From RUG11783 sp964599695 (GTDB lineage Bacteria > Bacillota > Clostridia > Oscillospirales > Ruminococcaceae), in assembly GCA_964599695.1 (NCBI GenBank), contig CAZRGP010000002.1, positions 1 through 64,000 on the forward strand: DNA of 64,000 nucleotides, in the 5' to 3' direction. A model generated the notes under the pieces. It did not search any database. It was not told where the DNA came from and was given only the letters and a program-made list of their open reading frames with translations. This document shows positions 1 through 9,505 of this stretch, piece after piece (within the stretch, counting starts at the first letter, position 1; every line of letters starts with the position of its first letter). A program made the translations under genes and the position numbers.

Positions 1-53
1 TGTCTTATTTTCTGTTAGAGCTTTTCCGTTACCCCAACATTTATTCTAGAACC

Positions 54-86
54 AAAAGAAGGAGCTGAGGGAGCTCCTTCTTTTTT
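54..86 (+). terminator. Rho-independent terminator of a gene left of the window
   Basis: A 9-bp stem (58-66 pairing with 72-80) with a GAGGG loop is followed by a run of T. It reads as a terminator for a plus-strand gene whose end lies outside the window. The bases from here to 128 hold nothing I recognise. Confidence 0.8.
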
Positions 87-128
87 GACATGTGTAGATA
101 ACAGTTTCTATAAATGGCCCAATTGAGA

Positions 129-1685
129 TCAGTTTTTGCCGGTTATAGCAGTTATTATTCCGTCAAATAACATGTAATATCCTAAATAAGTTGTAAATGA
201 AGATATGGTGTACGATGGCGCTACTAATATAAACATCCCGAATAAAAGCGTAAAAAATGTTTCAGCTATATTTTTCAAATATTCAAATGAATGAAATACA
301 GATTCTTTGGTGTGAATCCAGTTTCTAAAAGACCATACTAACAAAACGAAACCAATCACTGCGCTTTCGATAATGAAAAGAGCGCTTTCCTTAACCAAGA
401 GAATTAAGAAGATTGCAAATGAAGCAGAACATATTATTACTTGAGGAATAATAGACCTTAAATGGCGCTTATAACGTATAAGCATATTTACAACATTAAC
501 TATTTGAATTATTACGACGGAAAAAAGAAGAATCACAAATGCAATATCAAAAAATTTTCTTGGCAGCAATAACATAAATAAACCAATTAACAGACATAGT
601 ATCCCTTGTATGGTAATAGAGTCATGAACTGCTTTGTATATGTTGCCGGTATTGATTTCTCTGAAGAAATTCCCAAATATTGCGGATAAGGGGAGGTTAC
701 CAGCTATTAGTTTAGCTTTGGTATCGGAGGTAGAAATCGCTTTCCAGTATTTTTTTAAATCTTCTACATTACCGGGTTTGATCTGATAGCGAGTTTTCGC
801 TCCTGTAGATGTAAGAGTTTGGAATAACTCGTCAGCAAAGATTCTACGACTTTCCAGGGATTCGCTTTCAAACCAGTTATTGATTACCATATTGACCCAG
901 GTACTGGTATCAGTATGAGAGGAGGTATATTTTAAATGACCCTTATCAATAATCCATGTACTCATACTATGCTGCAATAAACCCTGCTGAGTGCTTTTTA
1001 CTATTCTAATATCTTGTATTTGAGGTTCATATATTTTACCAAAAATAGAAAACTCAGGTTCTAATACAGTGGACTTTTCATCTATTCTCTCTAAAACGGA
1101 TATGTCGTAAATTGCAGGATTAAGGCCGGGGCCGTCATTCAGGTAGATATGTTCCACTTGTTTTAATTTATCGTCGGTTAAAAAAGAACATGCATATAAA
1201 GCGAGATTGGCTCCTTTTGAATGGCCGCCTATCACGTATCGGTAATCTTTCGATATACACCGTTTTAAATACTCTAAAGCTAAATCATGGGCAGTTATTT
1301 TTTGGTAGCCCATCATTAGGTCTTCTTTCCACCCAGCAAGAGAAGCATCTGTACCTCTGAAGGCTATATATTTATGATTTGGCTGGTATGTGAAGCAGAT
1401 TGCATAGAATTGAGTAGGGTTATTGTAATCCTCATCGTAAGCTTCAAATATGTCAGATACGATAATATTACCAAAACGTTTTGACTTGATTGCTTCACGT
1501 TGAAATGTGCTTGAACGTTCTTGGGAAACAATAAGGCAATCTTTTAATGGGGCTTCCTTAAGAGAATTAAGATCATATTGAGCGTAAGCTAGTTGGCACA
1601 ATATAATGCTATCCACTATGTTAAAAGGCATATCTATGAAATCGAAATCTGAATACCAACCAATATAGGATGTAATATTATCCAT
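129..1685 (-). CDS. DUF2974-type lipase-like protein with C-terminal membrane domain
   Basis: A 518-residue protein. The N-terminal two thirds looks like the Mbeg1/DUF2974 alpha/beta-hydrolase family: an AFRGTD motif near residue 110, and a nucleophile elbow GGHSKGAN at about 153-160 with Ser156 as the predicted nucleophile, followed by LNDGPG near 182, which may hold the acid residue. From about residue 355 to the end the chain is hydrophobic, with about six membrane segments in pairs, resembling HdeD/DUF308 membrane proteins. The ATG has a GAGGG site 9 bases upstream. It stands alone, divergent from the protease gene at 1885. The substrate is unknown; a membrane-tethered esterase or lipase is inferred from the motif alone. 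Confidence 0.75.
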   Translation of the reverse strand: MDNITSYIGWYSDFDFIDMPFNIVDSIILCQLAYAQYDLNSLKEAPLKDCLIVSQERSSTFQREAIKSKRFGNIIVSDIFEAYDEDYNNPTQFYAICFTYQPNHKYIAFRGTDASLAGWKEDLMMGYQKITAHDLALEYLKRCISKDYRYVIGGHSKGANLALYACSFLTDDKLKQVEHIYLNDGPGLNPAIYDISVLERIDEKSTVLEPEFSIFGKIYEPQIQDIRIVKSTQQGLLQHSMSTWIIDKGHLKYTSSHTDTSTWVNMVINNWFESESLESRRIFADELFQTLTSTGAKTRYQIKPGNVEDLKKYWKAISTSDTKAKLIAGNLPLSAIFGNFFREINTGNIYKAVHDSITIQGILCLLIGLFMLLLPRKFFDIAFVILLFSVVIIQIVNVVNMLIRYKRHLRSIIPQVIICSASFAIFLILLVKESALFIIESAVIGFVLLVWSFRNWIHTKESVFHSFEYLKNIAETFFTLLFGMFILVAPSYTISSFTTYLGYYMLFDGIITAITGKN

Positions 1686-1843
1686 CGCGTGAAACCCTCA
1701 TATATTGTTACAGAATTGATGCAGAATGATTAATATGGGTAATACTTACAAATTGTTTCAAAATAATACAGTGTTGTAGCAAATTAGAGTTATTGCTGAT
1801 ATATTGTACTATAACTAAAAGATATTTTTTATAAAAAGAATGA

Positions 1844-1849
1844 TATAAT
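1844..1849 (+). promoter_or_regulatory. Candidate -10 box for the C11 protease gene
   Basis: A perfect TATAAT lies about 35 bases before the start codon at 1885. No good -35 hexamer is visible at 17 bases upstream, so only the -10 is proposed. Confidence 0.35.
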
Positions 1850-1884
1850 TCAAGTAAAACAGGAGAACACGGAGTAGCACAATA

Positions 1885-4359
1885 ATGGATAATAAACCAC
1901 ATAGTAGAGAAAAGAAAGTCGGATCAGGATCGGTAAATGTCGGAAAAGGCAAAGAATACAGCGCATCACCTGTAGGAAGCGGACAAAGGGAAAGACGTGA
2001 TAGGCGGGAAGCAGGGTCAAATCGAGACATGCAAAGAGGAAATCCTCTTTCCAGCGGTTTGTTACTTTTGCTTGCAGGTAAGATTTTTACCTCTCTGTCT
2101 CCAAGAATGAGAAGGATTGTGTTATTAATTATAGCTGTAATTGTAATTATGACACTTCTTCGCAGTTGTCTCTCTGTACCTACCAGTGTGGTTCCTTCAT
2201 ATCAAGAAAACACTTCTCAGCAAACAGAGACAACAACTAAGCCGGAGCTTGATTATAATTTAACCGAATCTGATGATAACGGTACTTCTTCAGTCGTTCA
2301 TCAAGGTACTCCTCGAGAAAAGTATTATACGCCTAAAGGAAACGGTACTGATACTGTTACTATTATGGTGTACATGTGCGGCACGGATCTGGAGTCAAAG
2401 TATGGAATGGCTACCAGTGATCTCGTAGAGATGACGAATGCTTCGCTTTCAGATAAAGTCAATATTATTGTAGAAACAGGTGGGTGCAAGAAATGGCAGA
2501 ACAATGTCGTTTCATCTACGACCAACCAAATTCTGAAAGTAGAGAAGGGGGGCGTTTCTATACTTGAGGATAACCTAGGTAATCTTACGATGACAGATCC
2601 TCTTACTCTTACATCGTTTATAAATTATTGTAGAAAGAATTATTCTGCAAATAGATATATTCTGATTATGTGGGATCACGGCGGTGGTTCTGTTTCAGGT
2701 TATGGTTACGATGAGAAACACTCATCATCGGGCTCAATGGATCTCGCTCAATTTAACTCAGCACTTAAGGCTGCAAATGTTCGATTTGATTGGATCGGTT
2801 TTGATGCTTGTTTAATGCAGACTCTTGAAACAGCTATGGTCTGCGACAATTACGCGGATTATTTGATCGCGTCCGAAGAAAGTGAACCTGGGGCCGGTTG
2901 GTATTACACAAATTGGCTAACTTCTCTATCTCGGAATACTTCAATAGACACCGTTACTCTGTCTAAGCAGTTAATTGATGATTTTGTTTCAACTAGCTTA
3001 AGGGCATCTTCTCAGTCACCGGTAACTCTTTCTATAGTTGATCTTGCTGAATTGGAAGGCACCATACCCCAGTATTTTTCTGCTTTTGCTGATTCAACAA
3101 ATGACATGTTAAGTGGAAACAATTATAGAACGGTTTCTAATGCACGCGCCAATACAAGACAGTTCGCAGAAGCTCAACGTCTCAATCAGATTGATTTAAT
3201 TGATTTCGCTGATAGAATTGACACACAGGATGCTAAAAACCTGGTAACTCTTCTTAAGTCTTGTATCAAATACAATAAAACAAATATTAGCAGAGCCAAT
3301 GGTATCTCGATCTATTTCCCTTATGAGAATCTACGTTCGATGAATAGTGCTCTTAGCACCTATAAACAGATTGGATTTGATACGAACTATACTCAATTCA
3401 TTACCAATTTTGCGAGTATGGCACAGTCTGGACAATTAGGAGCATCCACCGGTTATTCTAGTTATGGAAGCAGTTCGTCTATTGATTTGAGTGATTTGTT
3501 TGGGTCTTCATCGCCTCTTGGTTCATTATTGGGCGAGTATAGTGATTCATACGGTAATTATTCATCTGGTTATTCCATTGATCCTACTCTTATCTATCAA
3601 TTGCTTAGCGGTTATTCTGGAAGGAATGTTCCTTCTGAATTTTCGTGGATGGATGTTGACACGGTTAAGCAAAATGCTCGGTATGTTTCTCAAAATCTCA
3701 TTGATCCCTCACGTATAGTTGCTTCGCTTAATTCAAACGGTAAAAGAGTTGTAAGTTTAACAGATGATGAGTGGAACTTGATACAGACTGTTGAGCTTAA
3801 TGTTTATGTCGACGATGGAGAGGGCTATATTGATCTTGGCAGAGACAATGTCTTCGAAATAGAGGGTAATGATCTTATACTTGATTATGATAAGACATGG
3901 CTGACTCTTAATGGACAGGTTGTTGCATATTATCTTGAATCAGATGTTGCTGAAGATGATGGTAGTTGGACAACAACAGGATACATTCCAGCATTGCTTT
4001 CCTCGGAGGATGAAGACGGAGAAGCCTTTACACAGCGTATCAATCTTGAGGTCGTTTTTAATAAAGACAACCCCTATGGTATTATTACAGGCGCAAGACC
4101 TGTTTATGTAGAAGGGGAGACAAGCACCGTAGCAAAAGGTACTATTGCGCTCAAGAATGATGATGTGTTGCAATTCTTATGTGATTACTATTCATATGAT
4201 GGGGAATTCAGTTCAAGTAGATATTTGGGAGAACCTTTAACTGTTAATGGAGATCTTGTATTGGAAAACCTCAAAATTCGTAATACAACGTTTAGTGTTA
4301 CGTATCTTTTAACGGATATATTTGGTAATAAATACTGGACTCCTGCATTTGAGAATTAG
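1885..4359 (+). CDS. Membrane-anchored clostripain-like cysteine protease (family C11)
   Basis: An 824-residue protein. The first 75 residues are basic and polar, then one membrane segment at about 78-91, so the remainder is probably outside the cell (type II topology). The C11 peptidase domain begins near residue 157 (VTIMVYMCGTDLES). The catalytic His is predicted at 265 in WDHGGGS and the catalytic Cys at 309 in FDACLMQ, both in the clostripain arrangement. After about residue 500 comes a Ser/Gly/Tyr-rich linker and a C-terminal region of about 220 residues predicted to be beta-rich, with no domain I recognise. C11 enzymes cleave after Arg or Lys; many need self-cleavage, which I cannot place here. 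It ends at a strong bidirectional terminator and appears to be a single-gene unit. Confidence 0.88.
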   Translation: MDNKPHSREKKVGSGSVNVGKGKEYSASPVGSGQRERRDRREAGSNRDMQRGNPLSSGLLLLLAGKIFTSLSPRMRRIVLLIIAVIVIMTLLRSCLSVPTSVVPSYQENTSQQTETTTKPELDYNLTESDDNGTSSVVHQGTPREKYYTPKGNGTDTVTIMVYMCGTDLESKYGMATSDLVEMTNASLSDKVNIIVETGGCKKWQNNVVSSTTNQILKVEKGGVSILEDNLGNLTMTDPLTLTSFINYCRKNYSANRYILIMWDHGGGSVSGYGYDEKHSSSGSMDLAQFNSALKAANVRFDWIGFDACLMQTLETAMVCDNYADYLIASEESEPGAGWYYTNWLTSLSRNTSIDTVTLSKQLIDDFVSTSLRASSQSPVTLSIVDLAELEGTIPQYFSAFADSTNDMLSGNNYRTVSNARANTRQFAEAQRLNQIDLIDFADRIDTQDAKNLVTLLKSCIKYNKTNISRANGISIYFPYENLRSMNSALSTYKQIGFDTNYTQFITNFASMAQSGQLGASTGYSSYGSSSSIDLSDLFGSSSPLGSLLGEYSDSYGNYSSGYSIDPTLIYQLLSGYSGRNVPSEFSWMDVDTVKQNARYVSQNLIDPSRIVASLNSNGKRVVSLTDDEWNLIQTVELNVYVDDGEGYIDLGRDNVFEIEGNDLILDYDKTWLTLNGQVVAYYLESDVAEDDGSWTTTGYIPALLSSEDEDGEAFTQRINLEVVFNKDNPYGIITGARPVYVEGETSTVAKGTIALKNDDVLQFLCDYYSYDGEFSSSRYLGEPLTVNGDLVLENLKIRNTTFSVTYLLTDIFGNKYWTPAFEN

Positions 4360-4405
4360 TACATCTGATCGTAATTCTTTTCATTTTTTATTCAATACAA
4401 ACATA

Positions 4406-4441
4406 AAACATGGGATGATCTTAAAAGATCATCCCATGTTT
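4406..4441. terminator. Bidirectional terminator between the protease and hydA
   Basis: A perfect 17-bp inverted repeat (4406-4422 and 4425-4441) with a 2-base loop and A/T runs on both sides. It can serve both converging genes. Confidence 0.85.
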
Positions 4442-4462
4442 CTTGTTAGTTTTTAAGAAGGA

Positions 4463-6229
4463 TTATTTAAATCTTTCTTTTGCCGCATAAGTGGTATGCA
4501 ATAATTTGTGAGCTAAATGAGAATTTGGCTTCTCGAGGAATTTGTCATAAAGTTCAATAATCTGGGGATTATTGTGAGACTGTCTGATAGCCTGACGTTC
4601 ATCTTCAGAATACAGAGCTTTGGCACGTTTCTCTTTATATGTATCAAGGATATCGTCAGCTTCGTTCGGAAGGAAGCAGCTGCGTACATAGGGTTGTCCG
4701 CCACCATTGATACAACCACCAGGGCATCCCATAATCTCAATGAACTGGTATTTGGATTTACCTTCGCGTATTTCATCCAAAAGAACTTTAGCAGATTTCA
4801 TTCCGGATGCAACAGCTACATTTACGGTTGTTCCATTGATATCAATAGAAGCCTCGCGAATTCCTGCTTCATGGCCACGAACTGCTTCGAACTTGATAAG
4901 GTCGTGTTCTTTGCCAGTGAGCTCATGATAAACGGTACGCAGAGCGGCTTCCATAACACCGCCAGTAACACCGAAAATGACACCAGCTCCGGAATAATCG
5001 CCCATAATGTCGCTATCCCATTCTTCGTCAGGAAGCCTGTTGAAGATGATACCGCTTCTTTTAATCATTCTGGCAAGTTCTCTAGTTGTAATTACAGCAT
5101 CAACATCATCAATGCCATCAACGTTCATTACATCTCTCTGACGTTCATACTTCTTGGCGGTGCAAGGCATAACAGAAACAACAAATACATCTTTAGGATC
5201 AAGATTATGCTCTTTTGCCCAATATGATTTAATGATCGCACCTTGCATCTGATGAGGAGACTTGCAAGAAGACAGGTGGGGTAACAGATCAGAGTAATTG
5301 TACTCAGCATAATTTACCCAACCAGGAGAACATGATGTGATCATGGGAAGCACACCACCATTTGTAAGACGGTCAAGGAGCTCATTTCCTTCTTCCATAA
5401 TGGTAAGGTCAGCACCAAAGTTTACATCATATACTCTGTAGAAGCCGAGACGTCTGAGAGCTGCAATCATCTTTCCGGTAACAGGTGTTCCAACAGGATA
5501 ACCAAACTCTTCACCAAGAGCAGCACGAACTGCAGGAGCAGCCTGAACAACGACATATTTTCCAGCTGCGATAGCAGCGTCAACTTTATCAATTTCAGAC
5601 TTTTCCATTAAGGCGCCGGTAGGACATACGCTTACGCACTGGCCACACTGAATACATGGAGAATTTGCAAAACTACGATTTTCAGCAGGGGAAACAATCG
5701 TGTTAAATCCACGGTTCTCAAAACCAAGAATTCCAAGGCCGTGAGCATTTGAACATCTGGCTATACATCTTCCACAAAGGATACATTTAGAAGTATCCCT
5801 GTAAAGTGCGGGAGCCAATTGATCAAGAGTTGTCTCAGAATGAACACCTTCAAAAGCATCTTCACGAGCTCCGGTAAGTGTAGCAACATGAAGCAGCTCA
5901 CATTTTCCGTTCTTATCGCACTGCTGGCAGTTCTTGTTGTGATTCGAAAGAAGAAGTTCTACGCTTCTTCTTCTGGCTTGAACAGCTTTAGGAGTAGAAA
6001 TTCTGATTTCCATACCCTCATTTACAGGGTATACGCAGCTTGCGACTAGTCCTCTTGCGCCGGTAGCTTCTACAAGACAAACACGGCAAGAGCCACTATT
6101 GCATTCACCATGATTAAAAGCACAGAGTGAAGGAATTTCATATCCACAGGCTTTTGCAGCTTCGAGGATGGTCAGACCGGATTCTACCTGATAAGGAACA
6201 CCCTCGATTTTAATATTAACTAAAGACAT
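4463..6229 (-). CDS. hydA: NADH-dependent [FeFe] hydrogenase catalytic subunit
   Basis: A 588-residue catalytic subunit that makes or consumes H2. In order it has an N-terminal [2Fe-2S] domain (Cys at about 36-51), a His-type [4Fe-4S] site (HNKNCQQC..C, 97-110), a two-cluster ferredoxin domain (CILCGRC near 149; CIQCGQC near 192), and the H-cluster domain. Its three signatures are TSCSPGW (298-304), MPCTAKK (354-360) and GCPGGC (501-506), and a small-subunit-like tail follows (EIMGC onward). The first signature has Cys-Ser where clostridial CpI has Cys-Cys, a variant I believe is common in NADH-linked enzymes. It lies 12 bases behind hydB with an AGGAGG site. Together with hydB and hydC it forms a trimeric, possibly electron-bifurcating complex using NADH and ferredoxin. 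Confidence 0.96.
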   Translation of the reverse strand: MSLVNIKIEGVPYQVESGLTILEAAKACGYEIPSLCAFNHGECNSGSCRVCLVEATGARGLVASCVYPVNEGMEIRISTPKAVQARRRSVELLLSNHNKNCQQCDKNGKCELLHVATLTGAREDAFEGVHSETTLDQLAPALYRDTSKCILCGRCIARCSNAHGLGILGFENRGFNTIVSPAENRSFANSPCIQCGQCVSVCPTGALMEKSEIDKVDAAIAAGKYVVVQAAPAVRAALGEEFGYPVGTPVTGKMIAALRRLGFYRVYDVNFGADLTIMEEGNELLDRLTNGGVLPMITSCSPGWVNYAEYNYSDLLPHLSSCKSPHQMQGAIIKSYWAKEHNLDPKDVFVVSVMPCTAKKYERQRDVMNVDGIDDVDAVITTRELARMIKRSGIIFNRLPDEEWDSDIMGDYSGAGVIFGVTGGVMEAALRTVYHELTGKEHDLIKFEAVRGHEAGIREASIDINGTTVNVAVASGMKSAKVLLDEIREGKSKYQFIEIMGCPGGCINGGGQPYVRSCFLPNEADDILDTYKEKRAKALYSEDERQAIRQSHNNPQIIELYDKFLEKPNSHLAHKLLHTTYAAKERFK

Positions 6230-6241
6230 GTTTGTTCCTCC

Positions 6242-8125
6242 TTATCTCTTCTCAATTGCGCCGAATTTACATGTAGCAATGCAAGCACCACATTTTACGC
6301 ACTTGGAAGGATCTATAGACATAGATGCAAGCTTATGATTCGGGGCAATATAATCCGTTCTTGTAATACAGTTGGCAGGGCAACCCTTCGCGCACATACC
6401 GCATCCAATGCATTTATCAGGATCGATATGATACTGCATAAGGTTTTTACAAATGTGTGCAGGACATTTTTTGTCAACTATATGAGCGATATACTCGTCA
6501 CGGAAGTGCGTAAGAGTAGAGACGATAGGGTTGGATGATGTCTGACCGAGAGCACAGAGAGAATTCGTCTTAACAGTCTGGCTCAGTTCGTCAAGTTCGT
6601 CGAGATCTTCCATCGTACCTTTGCCTTCTGTAATACGGGTCAAGATCTCGAGCATACGCTTTGTACCGATACGGCAAGGAGTACATTTTCCACATGATTC
6701 GTCACAGATGAATTCCATGTAGAATTTAGCAACGTCGACCATGCAGTTATCTTCATCCATGACGATAGCGCCACCGGAGCCCATCATTGAACCTTTTGCA
6801 ACTAGATTATCGAAATCAATAGGCTCATCGAGATATTCTTCTGTGAGACATCCGCCAGAAGGACCGCCAGTCTGGATAGCTTTGAATTTCTTACCTCCAG
6901 GAATACCGCCACCGATATCAAAAATGAGTTCTCTCAATGTGGTACCCATAGGTACTTCTACTAGACCAACGTTATTAACTTTTCCACCAAGAGCAAATAC
7001 TTTTGTGCCTTTAGAACGTTCGGTACCTACTTTGGCAAACTCTTCATAACCATTGCGCAGGATAAAAGGTACGCAAGCAAGAGTTTCAACGTTATTGACG
7101 ATTGTGGGCTTACCCCAAAGTCCGCTAATAGCAGGGAAAGGTGGTCTAGGTCTAGGCATGCCACGTTTACCCATGATGGAGTTCAGCAATGCAGTTTCCT
7201 CACCACAAACGAAAGCACCAGCGCCAAGACGGATATGGCAGCGGAAACTGAAGTCGGATCCAAGAATATTGTCACCGAGGAGACCGAATTCTTCTGCTTC
7301 ACGAATGGCAATTCTAAGTCTTTTCACGGCAGTAGGATATTCAGCACGTACATAGAAATAACCGTTCTGAGCACCGATTGCGTATCCAGCAATTACCATA
7401 CCTTCAACAACGGCCAAAGGATTTCCTTCCAGGATGGAACGATCCATGAAAGCACCGGGGTCTCCTTCATCTCCGTTGCAAACTACATATTTTTCATCAT
7501 TCTTCTGATCATATGCGAACTGCCATTTTCTACCAGCAGGGAAACCGCCGCCGCCACGACCGCGAAGTCCGGATTTCATGATCTCATCGATAACTTCCTG
7601 TTGAGTCATAGTGAGAGCTCTGCGAAGACCTTGATATCCACCAAAGCCAAGAGCTTCGTTGATATCTTCAGGATTGATAATCCCACATCCGTGCAAAGCG
7701 ACACGACGCTGCTTTTTGTAAAAGTTGATCTCATCCTGCTTTGCAACCTTCTCTTTTGTCACAGGATCAACATAGAGTAAACGTTCAACTATAGTATTGT
7801 TCTCAATATCAGAAGCGACGATTTCATCTACATCTTCAATTTTTACCATTCTATAAAGAGTATCTTCAGGATAGATCTTTACAAATGGACCCTGAGAACA
7901 GAAACCAAAGCAACCAACCATATTCACGGTTACTTTATCATCAAGACCTTTTTCAGCTAGGACATCTCTGAACTTATCGGCGATTTCAGAAGAATGGCTG
8001 CTCAAGCATCCGGTTCCTCCGCAAAGAACGATATGACGTTTGCCGTCAGCTCCGTCTAATTTGTCCTGGATCTTTTTTGTGTTTTCAGCAATATTGGCAT
8101 TGAGCTGTTCCACGGTAGCGATCAT
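6242..8125 (-). CDS. hydB: NADH-binding hydrogenase subunit (NuoF-like)
   Basis: A 627-residue NuoF-type flavoprotein. An N-terminal thioredoxin-like [2Fe-2S] domain (residues about 30-120) is followed by the FMN/NADH-binding core with the glycine-rich GLRGRGGGGFPAGRKW, then the CGEETALL segment, the [4Fe-4S] motif ESCGKCTPCR, and a C-terminal ferredoxin domain with two clusters (CIGCGMCAKGC and CVKCGACIATC). This extended layout is that of the HydB/HndC subunit of NADH-dependent hydrogenases rather than complex I NuoF. Its ATG shares one base with the hydC stop, so the two are translationally coupled. It oxidises or reduces NADH and passes electrons to hydA. Confidence 0.96.
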   Translation of the reverse strand: MIATVEQLNANIAENTKKIQDKLDGADGKRHIVLCGGTGCLSSHSSEIADKFRDVLAEKGLDDKVTVNMVGCFGFCSQGPFVKIYPEDTLYRMVKIEDVDEIVASDIENNTIVERLLYVDPVTKEKVAKQDEINFYKKQRRVALHGCGIINPEDINEALGFGGYQGLRRALTMTQQEVIDEIMKSGLRGRGGGGFPAGRKWQFAYDQKNDEKYVVCNGDEGDPGAFMDRSILEGNPLAVVEGMVIAGYAIGAQNGYFYVRAEYPTAVKRLRIAIREAEEFGLLGDNILGSDFSFRCHIRLGAGAFVCGEETALLNSIMGKRGMPRPRPPFPAISGLWGKPTIVNNVETLACVPFILRNGYEEFAKVGTERSKGTKVFALGGKVNNVGLVEVPMGTTLRELIFDIGGGIPGGKKFKAIQTGGPSGGCLTEEYLDEPIDFDNLVAKGSMMGSGGAIVMDEDNCMVDVAKFYMEFICDESCGKCTPCRIGTKRMLEILTRITEGKGTMEDLDELDELSQTVKTNSLCALGQTSSNPIVSTLTHFRDEYIAHIVDKKCPAHICKNLMQYHIDPDKCIGCGMCAKGCPANCITRTDYIAPNHKLASMSIDPSKCVKCGACIATCKFGAIEKR

Positions 8126-8610
8126 TATGCAATTCCCTCCTTAGCTTTATACTCTGCAATTACAGAGGGGACAGCATCAACGGTCATCTTGGGGTAAACG
8201 TTTCCATTGATGCTTACAGCAGGAGCTATTCCACATGCTCCAATGCAACGGAGAGCGTCCAGTGTAAATAAACCATCCTCCGTAGTCTGACCGGGTTTAA
8301 TTTTTAACAAGTCAGAAAATTTGTCAATGATGTTCTGAGCACCTTTGACATAACATGCTGTTCCAAGACAGCATCCAATAACATACTTTCCCTTTGGTGT
8401 AAGGGAGAAGAATGAGTAGAAAGTTACAACACCATAAATCTCAGCTACAGAAATTCCGGTCTGCTGCGAGACCAATTCCTGAACCTCAAGAGGGATGTAA
8501 CCATATTCGTTCTGAATATCACTCAAGATCATCATAAGAGGCGTCTTCTCGTCTTTGTAACGCCCGCAGATCTCAAGAATCTTCTGAACGGCAGATTCAC
8601 TGAGTTTTGC
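8125..8610 (-). CDS. hydC: [2Fe-2S] thioredoxin-like hydrogenase subunit (NuoE-like)
   Basis: A 161-residue NuoE-family protein, first gene of hydCBA. An N-terminal helical part is followed by the thioredoxin-like fold with the four Cys cluster ligands in CLGTACYVKG and LRCIGACGIAP. I start it at the ATG at 8610 because AAAGGA lies eight bases upstream; an in-frame start at 8643 would add 11 residues but has no visible ribosome site. Family knowledge says this subunit relays electrons within the hydrogenase trimer. Confidence 0.93.
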   Translation of the reverse strand, partial: AKLSESAVQKILEICGRYKDEKTPLMMILSDIQNEYGYIPLEVQELVSQQTGISVAEIYGVVTFYSFFSLTPKGKYVIGCCLGTACYVKGAQNIIDKFSDLLKIKPGQTTEDGLFTLDALRCIGACGIAPAVSINGNVYPKMTVDAVPSVIAEYKAKEGIA

Positions 8611-8673
8611 CATACGTATCATCCTTTCCGTGACTGTTATCATTGTGCATAATTGACCATTATCACAAGTGAA

Positions 8674-8702
8674 ATTATACTAAATTCGCAATAGGTTGAA
8701 AA
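8674..8702 (-). promoter_or_regulatory. Candidate promoter of hydCBA
   Basis: On the minus strand TTTTCA (8697-8702) and a perfect TATAAT (8674-8679) are separated by 17 bases, with a leader of about 57 bases to hydC. No redox-regulator (Rex) site was recognised. Confidence 0.5.
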
Positions 8703-8774
8703 GTGGGGCAGGGATATTTTATACTCACAAAACATATGAATAATTATATGTAATGGTGGCATTACATACTGTGT

Positions 8775-8804
8775 TTGCAAAAAACCACATGAGTATTATA
8801 TATT
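8775..8804 (+). promoter_or_regulatory. Candidate promoter of the C39-like gene and ruvX
   Basis: TTGCAA (8775-8780) and TATATT (8799-8804) with an 18-base spacer, about 25 bases before the start at 8835. Confidence 0.4.
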
Positions 8805-8834
8805 TTCCTTAATCATTCACTAGCGGAGAATAAT

Positions 8835-9491
8835 ATGGCCAATACACATAGCATTGCATTATTTGATAGAGTGACGCAGGTCCTGGGTAATATTCTTCTT
8901 GTAATTGAAGAAGGATTAAGCAGGCTTTATCCGCGTGAACCAAGAAAATCCTTGAGTGAGGATAATTATCGTTTCAATCGGAGCAAGGACATTCTTAATG
9001 AAATCATAATTGATCAGAATACAGGTGAACTTACGGGTATAAATGATTTTAAAATAGGAAAAGTTAATGTGGGTTTGTCCGGATGTGAGATTATTGCGGT
9101 AAATAACGCGTTAGTATATAAGGAAAAAGAGTGTTCTTTCGCTGATATCGAACGCGAATTTGAATTATCCGGAGCACTGACAAAAGTGCCGTTTGTTCCT
9201 ATTGGAGCCTATGGATCTAATCCTTACGCTCTAAAGAGAATGATCGAATCGTTTGGACTTAAGACATGTAGAGTCTCCAAAAAGAGAATATGCGATATAC
9301 AGGGAGGGATTATCTTTTCCTATTGGAATTATGGAGGATTAATTAAAGGGCTGCACACTGTGTTTATGGTTCATGAGGATAATCGCTTTACACTTTATAA
9401 TTATGGACGGAATGGAATTGAGTTTCTTGATTGGGAGCAGTTCAAAGTAAGATTCTATAATAGATTTATCATTGGCTTACAAATTAATTGA
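8835..9491 (+). CDS. Putative papain-like (C39-like) cysteine peptidase
   Basis: A 218-residue protein of uncertain function. After about 75 poorly conserved residues comes GLSGCEIIAVNNAL with Cys84 at the start of a predicted helix, and later GGLIKGLHTVFMVHE with a His and a following YNYGRNG. This Cys-helix-then-His order is typical of papain-like folds such as C39/C70 peptidases. No signal peptide is evident, so it probably acts in the cytoplasm. It overlaps the next gene's reading frame and is probably co-transcribed with ruvX. The peptidase call rests on motif pattern only; it could be an inactive homologue. Confidence 0.5.
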   Translation: MANTHSIALFDRVTQVLGNILLVIEEGLSRLYPREPRKSLSEDNYRFNRSKDILNEIIIDQNTGELTGINDFKIGKVNVGLSGCEIIAVNNALVYKEKECSFADIEREFELSGALTKVPFVPIGAYGSNPYALKRMIESFGLKTCRVSKKRICDIQGGIIFSYWNYGGLIKGLHTVFMVHEDNRFTLYNYGRNGIEFLDWEQFKVRFYNRFIIGLQIN

Positions 9492-9505
9492 AATGGGGCA
9501 TGATA

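Noticed and set aside
1708..1902. Small open frames before the C11 protease
   Set aside because: A/T-rich, no family, no convincing ribosome site.
4517..5227. A 236-codon open frame on the plus strand
   Set aside because: It lies wholly antisense to hydA, has no ribosome site or recognisable domain, and is a shadow of that gene's codon pattern.
7235..7780. A 181-codon open frame on the plus strand
   Set aside because: Antisense to hydB with no independent support.
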